From Pelodera strongyloides (taxonomy: Eukaryota; Nematoda; Chromadorea; Rhabditida; Rhabditidae): 64,000 nt of DNA. Below the pieces are notes generated by a model. That model did no database searches, was not told the origin of the DNA, and saw only the letters and a program-made list of their open reading frames with translations. The stretch spans positions 124,001 through 188,000 of the forward strand of contig JAANDG010000056.1 of NCBI GenBank assembly GCA_036852015.1, given 5' to 3'. Of this stretch, positions 1 to 12,062 are shown piece by piece. How positions within the stretch are numbered: position 1 is the first letter of the stretch; each line of letters starts with the position of its first letter. Both the position numbers and the translations under genes were made by a program.

Positions 1-959
1 TCTGAGAAATTGGTTCGAATATTAGGGGTTGGTAAATGTATCTTATATAGATCCTACCTAGTGTGTTTAATATTGGGTGGACAGCTTTGAAAGTTGGGCT
101 AAAGGTGGAGGGTTGCGTTGGTATAGTTTTTTATAAAGCGAAATACGGGCCGGTTTTTGAAACGCATTATGGACAACAGAATTTCTACGTGGTTATGCTA
201 AAAAGCTCGAATTTAGCTCGATTTTCTATTATAATTATAATTTATGTTCTTTGTTCATTTGCATAAACAGCATAAGAATGTTGGTCCACTCGTTGTGTTT
301 AAAAAACTGGCCGGAGTTTCGCTTGAAGTAATTTTGAAGTATTAGTTCCTTGGCTATGGTTCAAGTTCAGTTCAACGGGGACTTTGTGTGTTCGTGTGTG
401 TGTTTGTGTCTGTGTGTGTGTGCGTGTGTGTGCGTGCGTGCGTGTGTGTGTGTTGAAGGGTTGTTGTATTGTTGTGGACACATCTTCAACAACCAACTCT
501 TTTGCGATTTGTCGTTTTCCCAAAGGACCTTAATATTCTGTGAATTGTGGGTGCTCCGGACATGCTTAATGACCACACTAAGCGGAGTGAAAGTGTGTCA
601 GTTGACAGCCGAGACCAAGTTGTGCTTTTTATGGGGGGAATGTAAACACGTCTTCAAGACAAGGGGGATACTACTAGTTAAAGATGCTAATTTACTATTG
701 TAGGTTACTCATCATATGAATATTGACTCTCATGTCGGTGCGCTTCTAAGAACCGCTGTCTCTAAAAAGATTGCGAACGAATTTATTTTGTGAGCAATGA
801 AGAGATATGAACTTTGTCGTGGTGTTTCTGGTAAATGGGAGAGAAATTTTGATCGATGAAACAAAAACTGAGTCGCTACAGACTTTTCACCAGCCTCAGA
901 AACATAGCGTTAGGTTTGGCACCATCTCTTTGCTAACTATATAACAGGGCTATTTTCAG
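1..959. other. Sidekick intron, 5' part (no exon seen)
   Basis: This stretch lies upstream of the first recognisable exon and is taken as intron of the Sidekick gene. It holds a degenerate TTAA-type inverted-repeat element near 132-324 and a GT-rich simple repeat at about 386-452. The open frames running through the GT repeat are low-complexity and have no splice context or domain similarity, so I call no coding here. The first half of the Ig domain completed at 960 must lie further upstream, outside the window. Confidence 0.6.
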
Positions 960-3900
960 ATCGCTTCTAATAGTACGTTCTACGTGACAGCTGATGGAAA
1001 TCTGATTCTTCTCGGTGACTTTGGTCATAGCGGAAGATACCGGTGAGTGAGGGCTTTTTTAATGTGATTTTACCAGGCTGAGTGTTTGGGAAGCCCAGTT
1101 TCTGTATGAAATTTGCCTTTTTTTGCCTTGTGTATCCTATGTTTTAGCACATAGTCTAACCCGAACTTTGACTTATAATTGCTTGCCTAGGTACATATTG
1201 TTTCATTAATTGTCTATGTTCAGCGTCACTGCGTCTGCAGATGGTATCGGTGAAGCGGCTTCAGATGAATTTGTTGTTGCTGAGGGATTTGCTGGTGAAC
1301 ATGAGGTATGCTATTTATTGAGATGAAATTTATTGAGTTTGGTTTTTGATTATTATTTTAGTAGAAACCGTATGCTTATTGTTTTAATCAAGATAAGCAA
1401 CGTAGTGCTGATTTTGAAGCTTTTTTGTACATTTCATTTCCCCAACTGTTATGTTGTGTTATGATGTTTTCACAATTCTTTTAAGGTTAGGTCAGGATTT
1501 CGAACATATTTTTAGAGCTAGCAAGTCAGGCTTTCTTTGTGCTTCTGCACTTCTGCTTGTTGAACTTATACTGATTTTAGTCCCCAGCATTTTCCGTTAT
1601 ATACGGTCCCAGTGATTCGTCTTATGTAACTTCGGATCCGAATTCACCGCTTGTAATGGACTGTGTGCCGAGCTTCAGGTTGGATTTTGGAATTTATTTT
1701 TGGTTTCGTTTAATTTTTTTTCCGTGTTGGGTCTCGGTCCGGTCCTTGCATAATTATGCGAAAACTAATTTTGGATGAATAAAGTTTTCTGACAAAAACG
1801 GTGATTCCACGAAGTTCTCTTAATGTGGTACAAGCAAGCGAGAAGTCTGAACTTTTCGTTTCTTTGAAAGCAGTCAGTCATTTATATTAAGGGTTTTTCT
1901 TTGTGTTTGTGATGGTTTCCTGCCAAATTTGGTGATATTATTTATGTTTGTTTTCAATTTTCAGCGACGGCGCGGACGTGAAGTGGCTTGTGGATAACAT
2001 CCAACTGAATGAGAACTCTCCCGGAGTAACTTTTGATTTTCAACAAAGAAGACTGTCTGTTAGCCCGGCATCTCCGTTACTGAAGGTGGGATTTTTATTA
2101 TCTTGTTCCGTTTTTTTTTGGTTTCTGTTTTATATTTTTTTAATAATTGTATGCTCTTTGTTTTCCTCAGTGGCCGATGTTACATATATACATTTCTGTA
2201 TTTCTTATATGTGTCAGCCTACCAATTTGCATAGTTTATGAGCTGAGGTCAAGAAGTGGGGAAAATTTTTGTACCCTTCCACCAAATTTGGACATTTTTA
2301 TGTCCCTATAGAGATCAACCCTTCCATCATTTTTGCATTTTTCCACGAATTTTCTTATAATTTGCCAGAAAAGGGGCGTGGTTTAGACACCCTTCCACCA
2401 AATTGTACCCATTTTTCCATGAATTTTTGGCGTACCCTTCCACCAATTCCCGACTACCGAAAACAACTTCCACCACTTCTTGACCTATGTTATGAGTAGC
2501 TATTATATATGAGTGCACAAACAATGAGTCAATATGAATATGCCACATCTGTTACTTGATGATTATGTGCGGAAGTACGAATAGGATTAAGATCGGGTTT
2601 TTTTGGATGTAGATGGCGCAATCAATATTGTGTTACGCAAGCAAGGTAGCAATGTTAATGCCAAATGAGAATCGGTTAATTAATTGGTGGTAACACTTGT
2701 TGGTAGTTATCCAGTCAAGGTAAGGGGTTGTATTTTCTGAGTTTACCGTTTAGTTTAGATTGTTTATTCTTTGGGAGGAAAGTGCATTTGATATGAATTA
2801 CTTATTTTAAACGTATACATAAGTGAATTAAATTATATTTCCTTTTTCTAAATTGCATTTAGAAAAAGGATTCAATTCTGGTTGAGTGCCGAGTAAGTGC
2901 TGCGTCCGGACGAGTTTTTGATCAGAGGAGAGCAACGATTCAGATTCTGAGTTAGTTTTTAATTTATTTATTTATTATGCTTTTGTTGCTAAACATTTCG
3001 TGTTGAGTGTTGAACTTTACAATGCGCGTATTTTTATCCAAAAGAATGGCAAGGTGGGCACAACTCGTATTGTAGATAATAAATCATTACGTTGATGCAT
3101 ACATATATTGATACATGTACATTGAAGACTGAAGATTGAACAACTGTTTTCGTGCAATTTTGCGGTTAACCCGTTCACCTTCCTCCTGATTTGATAGTTT
3201 TTTTTTCGATTTTCGATTTTAGTCTATTCGAGTTATATATAGCAGACCTTACCTGCGTACCTTACATATCTCTGTTGTAGATAATAACGTACTACGAAGG
3301 GGTGCATTTTTTTTTATTGTAAGATGTATAACCGATTGCAGGTATCCCTCGGTTGAACCTTTTACCCTCGGAACTCGTCAAAGAGGAAGGAACACCGATT
3401 CAGTTGCGATGTTCTGTGAAGGAGAATCGGCAAGAAACCGAGATTCAGTGGTGGCACGATGGAAAACAGGTGGGATCTTTTTTTTATGAGATATGGAGCT
3501 TTGTTATGCATATTTTTTATGTTGTATTATTGTACTTTTGGTTATATTTTTTGCTTCTGTTCTTATTTCGTCGTTATCCTGGGATACTGTGTAGCAGTAC
3601 AGCAGTAGAACTGTTTCTTCACTTTTTTAGAGCAATTGAGCTTTTCTGGTTTCAAGCTGATCGTGTTTTCCGTTTTCTGTTCGTCATTTGTTAAATGTAC
3701 CTTTTATTTTATGTTGACTAACTATTGGTAGGGCGGAAGTTACTGTAATAATGGGTAATTGGTAGGGATGTGCAGATTGGTACCGTTTACCCTTTCGTGA
3801 ATCTCTGGCTCACGGCTAAAGGGAGATTGACCCCGTATAGCAGTCCGGTTAAGCGCTTTTACTTTTAGGACACGCACCTGGCCGGTTTTGGTTCGGATCG

Positions 3901-6900
3901 GGGGTCGGGGTAGTTTTGAAGTTTCATTTGGCTGAGAATAGTGAGGGGAACGGTTTGGAAAGGGTTTATGAGGGAAATGTTTGCGGTTATAATAACGTGT
4001 GACTAGCAATTCGTTTTCATTTCTAGATTTTGTGGTTTTCCTTCAGCATTTTTTCTGCGTACTTAGTTTATGCAAACGATAATGAATTGAGTTAAGCAAT
4101 GACATGTTCTTGGTTGATAACAAACCGGTTTAGGGCGATGCTAATTGGTAGCGAAGAACTTAGTTCCTTAGTTGATATCTGCAATTAGCTGTTTGTTGTC
4201 ATTGGTACTACTAATATTGGGGGTGTTCATGCAAAAACGACTCGTCGTTTTGTAAAAGGCGTGTTATGTGTTATTCCACCACTAGCAATATCTAGCTTTC
4301 GTTCTGCATGGCTTTTCTCTTTTCTTTTAGTATGATTTTTCATTTGTTTGTTAGGTATGTAGTAGTGGATACAGTTAATGTTGTACAGCTGAACTGTGTG
4401 GCTAGGAACCGGGTCGTCACAGCAGTTTAATAGGCCTAATCTTGGGGTGAAGTGTTCCTCGGTGCATTTCCACCGTTCGCTGGCTCTGCGTGAGCGAGTT
4501 GACCGCGTTTTTGCAAATAGCTGAGTGGATTTCGAAGCTTATACTGGCTACTGGAACATGAAAATGAGACTAACCGGGGGATTTGTTTGTTATTGAAAAT
4601 GGATATAATGGCTGTTTCGGGGGGAGTAATGATGATTGTCTAGTTAATGTGTACAAGTGTGTGAATGATGTACTTTTTATATGGTATAATGGTACATGGT
4701 CCTTTCAATATTGACTAAGACTTTTTCGTCAAAAAAAAAAGAAAAGAAAATTGTTTTCTCTGTCATAGTGGCTATGTTTTGGAGTGTACTGAGTACTGAG
4801 TTTACTGTAACTCTTGAATAATGAAGTGTGGCTCGTTCATCGTGTTTTCCAAACGTTTTTTGACCTATATTTTTTGTCCTTCAACAATTTTTCTATTCAA
4901 GGGAAAGTCTTGAGACTTGAGATTGTCTGACGAGATAGTACACGTTTTTAAGCGATGGACCGTTTTTGGAGTGAGATGAGAGCTGAAGAGCTTTTTGAGG
5001 GTCATTTCTAAGGGGTCATTTGCTGATTGATTGACTAGTTGGAATTTATATTTGGAAGGGATTTTTCTTTATTAGTGTTAGCTAATGTCTTACAAAATCA
5101 GGGGAGTGTTCGCTACAATATGCGATTTGTTTGAAGTTTCGTTATTTTTCTTTTCTCATGTGAGATTGAGATGTGAAATTTTCTTTAAAAAGGTTTCAAG
5201 TTGAATTGTGAACTACTTGGTACTAATGAATGTAGATCAAGTAGGAAATGTGAAACATACTGAACCTAATTGGTCCATGGGTCCATTTGAAAACAAATGG
5301 TTGCATTTTTTGGCTGGGATCTGGGATGAGCGTTTTAGAGACATACGCCAGTAAAGAATTAGCACCCAATAGCTATTGACACTTAGTATGTTCATTTTGT
5401 CGTGCAATTCATCGAGAGTTCTGTTCCCGCCGGCGACACTTGTTTTGAGTTTTGAGTCTCTCTTATACACACATCTCAGTTGGGTTGGGGAAGAGAGAGT
5501 ACTAGCTCTTGGACACATACTTCACACCAGCAAAGAGGCAACCATATGTCTTGGTGCTAATTGTCGGAAGTATGGAGAACAATGTCGAATTTGGTGTTCT
5601 TTGTCATTGACCCAGGGAACATATGCTAATTTTCAAGGGAATGAAGAAGTGAAGAAAGCACCATATGCTAATTTGTTAGGATGTTTAGTAGATTTCTTGG
5701 TGGCCAGCCGGGAGTTCAATGAAGGAGTAAACAATGAAATAGCGAGGGAATTGTGATGAGAAGTATTCCATTTGTGGGGGATTTGATACTGTGGGGAGTA
5801 CGGGGTCTGGGACTTATTTGTTTAAAGCGAAATACAGGCCAGTTATTGAAACGCATTCGAATACCAGTATTATTATGCAGCCTATGCAAATCAACACAAA
5901 ATCGAGCTACATTCGAGCAACTTAGCATAAATACGTAAGAATTCACTTGTCCGCGATGCGTTTCAGAAACCGGCAGGTACTTCGCTTTAAGATAGTGGAA
6001 TATATGTTCGATTGTTAGGAAATTCTAGCACGGGATATGTAGTTTGATGCGAGTAGAGCTCATGGAAATCTTATTGTTTTGTTTTATCAACGACACGGTG
6101 AGAGGCTATTATTATTATTGTTCCACTTTTCCGGCGTGAATGTTTTCACGATCCCAAGTTGAAGTTGCATGATGGATGATATTTTTGTCGCTTTCTCTTG
6201 CTAGCATAATTAGTCCGAATAATTAACGTGTGTGCGTGATCGCAGTGTATTTCTTTCTATTTTGGATTTTGGAATCTAATCTAATTGGGTTTCTTGCGTG
6301 ATTCTCCAAGTCTCCAACTACACTTGTTGTTGTAGAGAATTTTTTTCAAGAGGGGCAACTCGGAAAAAATATTAGGGAGTGTTTTTATATTTTGTGTATT
6401 ATATGTTCATTTAAGCCAAGGGGTAGTAGAATCGTAATTCAGTAGCAGTAAAGGAAAGGGAGAGTGTTTGTTGTTTTTGTTTAGCCGTTTGTTTTTGTTA
6501 GGTCACTCTATATTAGGTATGGATGCCATGTCTTACGTTGAGGTGACGAAATATTCGTTTTTCTCAGAAGTATGTGTTATCTGTTCGAAGTTATCTGTAA
6601 CTATAGTGCCTCCTTTTTAAACAACCACTCCCCCTCTATACTATCAATTTAAATTGTAGTTGTTCAGTCGAGTTTGATTTAGCTCGCTATTTCCCATTAA
6701 CGAGTCTAAAGTTTTAGACGCAGTAAAGGAGGATGTGAAACATTGATATTTAACGTTGACAGATTTATCTGGGAATTTCATTTCTGGTTTTTCTCCGAGG
6801 GTCTGCCTCTTTTTTTCACTCTTTTTATATTACTACTATGTCGATGTCAATCTTCGAGAATGTAATTGACTTCGCCTTCTGCCATACATGTGGTGTATTA

Positions 6901-8970
6901 TTGTGATCGTTCAACGTAACGTACCATATGTACCAACTTAACTTGCTTGCAACTGCAAAATGCATACTCATACAACATATTGTTCAATGAGCCCGTATTG
7001 TGTACCACACTTGATGCTGGGTACTTCATTAGGGATTGAGGGTTGGACTCCTCTTTTGGCTTGAGAGTTTGAGTCCCAACAAGTTGTACGATGCCGCCTT
7101 TGATCGTATATATGAAGAGGGAAGCCCTAGGAAAGGAGAGGGGAAGGAAACTAGCGAGAGCGAGAGAGAGCGAACTCGTGATTTATGATTATATAATAGA
7201 ACGTTATTTCTAGACAAGCTTTGCACTGGAACAGTCGATTGGTAGAACAGTCTAGCCTTGTGAACCGGGGATGATTTGGGCCATAACTGCAGCACATACA
7301 TATTAGTAATAGTCACTTCTAAGAAGCAGGTTGCAGTATATCGATACAGTATAGTATACAGTTTTGTTTTGAGCGAGACAGTAGTTAGCAGTGTTGCATG
7401 CTTGTTACTTTTACTTGTATAATGCTTTTTTTCCATCATTATAAGGCTCTTTCCAGCTACGCTACCGGGCAATTTGTTTTTTTTGTGACCCCTTAACCTT
7501 GTACATGTGTACAATGTTACAATTGGCGATTTGGCCTTCTTTGAAGTGGTGCTCGAGTAGTTTGAGGTTACTAACTAGTCCATGCTCCGTGCCAACAAAA
7601 AGCATCTCAAGAATTTGTTTAAATTAGTTTTGAAGATGGATGAGAGGGGATTGAAATGTGAATACAGTAAGCTAGGATCAGGCAATTAGGCGTATGCCTT
7701 ATGCCTAACTTATTGTAGTCACCTAAGCCGTAAGCTTGAGTGAGTCCTGAGTCCTGTAATTTTTTCATCCTTGTGTAGTTTTAGACTTTCTGATCTGAGG
7801 GCTGAGGGTACATGTATTGATGAGGAGTGCTGTGTTACATTGTTACTAAGCTCCTAAGCTGCTCGATTGAATTAAGTTGTTTCTAACGCGGATATTTATA
7901 TTTGATCGTATTTGTGAGATATGTTGCTCGATTAACAATCCGATACAGCTCTATTGTCCATTGTGCCCGTTCCCCGTTGAAAGGTGGCTATTATTGATGC
8001 TCTATTTATTGTATGCAAATCACCCTCGACTGTCGACTGGTCGGTGGTCATTTACTGAATACTGGTTAGCTAAGTTGATCGCCGGCCGGGTGGTCTGGTC
8101 ACTTTATAATATATAGTCTATAATAGATCTAGTATAGTCTGGGAAGAAAGTTTCTTGAGCGAGAGAGAGGATTATTTACTCGGGCGAGGGAGTATGGTAT
8201 TTGAGGATGGAATTTAAAGGCAAGGTAATTGGGTTGGATAGAATATTGTAGCTTGTCAATTAACTGGAGAGTGGAGATTATAACAATGCAATATACTTGG
8301 GTGTTTCTGTGAGTCTTCGTAGGTAAAACCCTCGTCGACCTCGTCGTATACGATTTCGGGTCCGAAACCGGGTATCATGTTAGAACATGGTTCATTATTT
8401 ACCTTCACTTCACTTTTCATACATGTTGTCATCTATATTTTCGTCAACTTGTTTAACTGTAGTTCCCAGATGCCCGCAATGCAATTAATCACAATTCCGT
8501 CATTCACAGTGTTGGCCGTTTGCCCTAGTCTAATGTCTAATCACCTTTAAAATTTAACGAGTGCTTATTTGTACATTTTGCTCCGGCTACAGTCATTCGC
8601 TTTTGTGTGTGTTGAGAAGGAAAGTGAGTGTGAAGTATGAATAATAATAGGCTGCGATTGCCTGAGGCTGAGGCTGAGGCGGTCTAGTTTTCAAGGCACA
8701 CATCGGCTTTCTCTCAAAAATTGGCTTTTAGCCCCCGAGACTAGTAGGCAATTGACGGTAGAGGATTGTTATTATTATTGGTTGCTTTTTGTGTACACTG
8801 TATTTTTGAGATATTGTGAGGATAAGTGAGACGCGGGAAGGAGGGGCTGGGCTGGGGCATTTTTAAGTATTTGCGTACTGTACTGTCGTTATAAGAAGTT
8901 GTGATTTGTGGCAAAAATAAAGTGTATCACATGGTGGTTATCCATATATATGTAATATCCGTATGTATCC

Positions 8971-9031
<61 letters not shown>

Positions 9032-12000
9032 TATACAATCTGTGTACATATACGGGGGTATACACTCCCATGCAAGTGCCGATGCAGTACTTGCAGATGT
9101 AAAAGTAAAAATGTTTATACACCAGGAATCCGCTAATCAGCTGATACTTGAATAACTCAACTATGCTTGTTTACTTCTATTGCCATTACCAGAACGTAAT
9201 TTTAGATTGACTCTGTGAATGGTGCGTTGGCAATTGGATCCCTAGCACAGGAAGACTTTGGAGTATATCAATGTGAAGCCGTGAATAAAGCCGGAGCGTC
9301 GATCATCACCACTTGGTTACATGAGGGACCGGCGCAGAGTAGTGAAGGTTGGTATTGAATATGAGTATGGATATAACTACTGTATGAGAATGCACTAATG
9401 TAGCTGTCCACCAAGTCCAGCATTTTCACAAACCACGTGTTAAGGCGGGAGCTCTTGGCATTGGAGCTGTTTTATAAGTTTTACAGGTTTTTGTACGGTT
9501 TGTTGGACATGTGTCCCGAGCGTAAATGGAATTTGCAATGAATTCCGGGGATGTTGTGGATCAGAGAAGGTGGTGCCGTTGTGATTTTACCCAATGCTTT
9601 ATTTTCATATTCCATATTTAGGGTCTTCCGCTGGCCTCTGGGGGTTTCCCGACACTTCAGTGGAGAACTTCCGAGCCGACGATAACTCGCCGCCTAAAGA
9701 AGCACCAAAAGTCAAGGTTTCACCGGCCAACACTGTCCAGAGAGTTGGAGAGAAGGTAGTATTTCTAGAAATTTGGTTTTGAATCCGGTAAAGCCGCGTT
9801 CGAGTTGGGGAAAAGTTGGTGGAATTCCGGAATTCCACCGTTCGAGTTGGGCGGAAAAAAGTGCGTGGAAAAGCAAAAATACCGTAGTGGAATCGTTGTG
9901 GGATTATATTTTTAACCACTGCAGGAGGCAAAAATGATGCTTGACCCCGACGGTTGGGGTTAAATAGCGGAAAAACATTTACGTTTCCGGTATCCCATCT
10001 CGAACGGTGGAATTCCGGAATTCAACTTTTCCCCAACTCGAACGCGGCTTTAGCATTGAAGTGAAGTATATATGTATTATTTGTCACTTGTGACAGAAAT
10101 CATGAAAGTATATCAGTTTCTATTTGTTGGGTAGATTTAGGCTTTCCCTGGGCCAACAGCATACGCATTTGCGGGCATTGTATTTGAATTCGAAATTTCC
10201 AATTTCAGGCCGTATTCACGTGCGAGGTGACTGGGAATCCTACTCCGAAGGTTGCTTGGAAGTTTAGAGGTAAACTGTGAATTGTGATGTTTATGTCTAT
10301 GAGGCTGTCAAGAAAAGGTACTGCCTCCCATGAGGGAACGTCTGCAGTTAAGTACGGTAGGCACGTGCCGAGCCTTAGGGAGTCGTAAAGGCGTGACACG
10401 TGGTACTTTGGAGGTTGCGTTCAACTATAAATATCCACTTTCGATTGGAAGGAGTACCATCCAATTGTATTTGTAACTTGAGTGAAACATATCGTCAATG
10501 TATTAGCCCGTTTAGCCGGAAAGTTTTTTGTCGGACTTTAAACTCGACCAGTTCACCTCCGCGTTGTGGTTATACCCTTTAGTTACTAGGAAACTAATCT
10601 AATTTACACTACAGGTGAACTTGTTCACGGGGAATCAACAAAGTATGACGTGCGCGGAGGCCGTCTCTCTATTTCTTCTCTCAAGTCATCGGATTCTGGA
10701 GACTATTTGTGTGAAGCGGAAAACGAAGAAGGAGCTGCTTTTGGAAACGGTCGACTTACTGTAACAGGTATATTCAGTTCAATCAAGTATAATAGACCCG
10801 CATACGTGTGAAAAATATTTGCGCGAGGTCCGCATCCGTGTCCGTGGGTTCTCTAACTGGACGCTTTTCTCTTTTTTTTTTGCGCAGTTAAAGCGAAATA
10901 CCGCCGGTTTTTGAAACACATTCCGTACACCAGCATTCTTATGCAGCGTATGCAAATGAACATAAATTAGAATAAAAAAATCGAGCTAAATTCGAGCAAA
11001 TTAGCATACATACGTAAGAATTCAGTTGTCCACGATGCGTTTCAAAAACCGGATGATATTTTGCTTTAACAATTTTATAGCGTGCATAGGGACAAGGAGT
11101 GTTGGTGGTATTTCTGCTATTAGTATATTGTTATTGCGTGTTAAGGTCTGTCCCTGATCGAAAATGGGCCCTCCAATCAGAGCATTCTCATTGGAACGAA
11201 TATCGAAATCCCTTGTGAGGTCGGCGCGGACTTGGGCGAACGACCCGAGATACGATGGTCACTGAATGTGAGGATTTTGTTTATTTGTTTACTGTGTTAA
11301 GCAATGAAAACTAGTTATTTTTGGCGCAGCAGTGGTGGAAGGAAAAAAAATTTAAAATTTGTTTTACGCTTCAAGAGCGTGCACCTTTATTCAAGGGTGA
11401 AAATACAGATTCAATGTTTGCTTATGACATGTTCCGCAGAGGTCCTGAGCAGTAGGCGACGAGTTCCAGATGACAAATTGCTCGACGTCTTCTGGGATGT
11501 TTCCTTACATGTGTCTGAAATTCTGAAATTAGCTGTTCTTCGTGTAGACATAACATGTCCTTTTGTTAACCTACTGTCCAGTTTAGCTTAAACACTTAAA
11601 CTACAAGTTTATAGATAACTTACCGATACCATTGTTTTGCAGTTGTAAGAGAAAAAAAGGAATTAAACTTTCTGCAATATGATTAGAACTGAAAAGTTTA
11701 GGATGAAATGATCCCTTCTGAGGGTTGGCCCGCCTTGCGCATTATTCGAACGCAAAAGGGCGGATTGTTGATTAAACAAGTTGGACCGGATAATATTGGA
11801 GAGTATAGGTGAGGTTTTTATTAATTTAGTGTTTTTTTATTTATTCGTTTGTCGTAATTGAGAAGCCTCAGCCTTTGTTTTTGCAGACCATAAATCTGCT
11901 ACTCGATGAACCAGTATGTTTCACGGTGTGTATATCTGGACTTGTTTGTTTTTTTGCTCATTGGTGCGACAATTTTTCGGAGACAATATTTGTTGATTTT

Positions 12001-12062
12001 CAGATGCACTGTTCGTGTGAGTGGTTCTGAGGAGAGTCAATCGGCGTGGCTGAAAATTATTG
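960..12062 (+). CDS. sdk: Sidekick exons for Ig domains (one partial, four complete)
   Basis: Exons: 960-1042, 1224-1305 (end of an Ig: [19 protein letters not shown]); 1581-1678, 1965-2085, 2863-2950 (Ig with MDC, W and VEC positions); 3342-3469, 9206-9347 (Ig with LRC, WW and the [11 protein letters not shown] motif); 9622-9755, 10209-10269, 10615-10767 (Ig with FTC, W and [16 protein letters not shown]); 11146-11267, 11702-11808, 12004-12062 (Ig with IPC, RW and DNIGEYRC). The paired cysteines and core tryptophans of each complete domain are present. The third Ig block is split by the 5.7-kb intron 3470-9205. The acceptor at 11141-11145 is TTAAG, weaker than its neighbours. Visible residues about 1-459. 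Confidence 0.9.

Larger units (their letters stand above)
3470..9205 (+). other. sdk: 5.7-kb Sidekick intron
   Basis: The longest Sidekick intron, splitting one Ig domain. I see no exon, RNA gene or conserved reading frame in it. It holds a TTAA-type inverted-repeat element (5820-5991), a small TTAGGC/GCCTAA hairpin near 7686-7708 and an AT repeat (8973-9028). Long open frames on both strands (for example minus 7029-7514, plus 5376-5756) are compositionally poor and lack domain features. Confidence 0.7.

Noticed and set aside
350..703. 117-codon + frame across the GT repeat
   Set aside because: Low-complexity cysteine/valine run produced by the GT repeat; no splice sites that would join it to the Ig exon at 960.
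5376..5756. 126-codon + frame in the same intron
   Set aside because: No domain-like pattern, and an opposite-strand frame of similar length overlaps it; chance.
7029..7514. 161-codon minus-strand frame in the long Sidekick intron
   Set aside because: Serine/leucine-rich, no domain, no initiation or splice context; fits a chance open frame.
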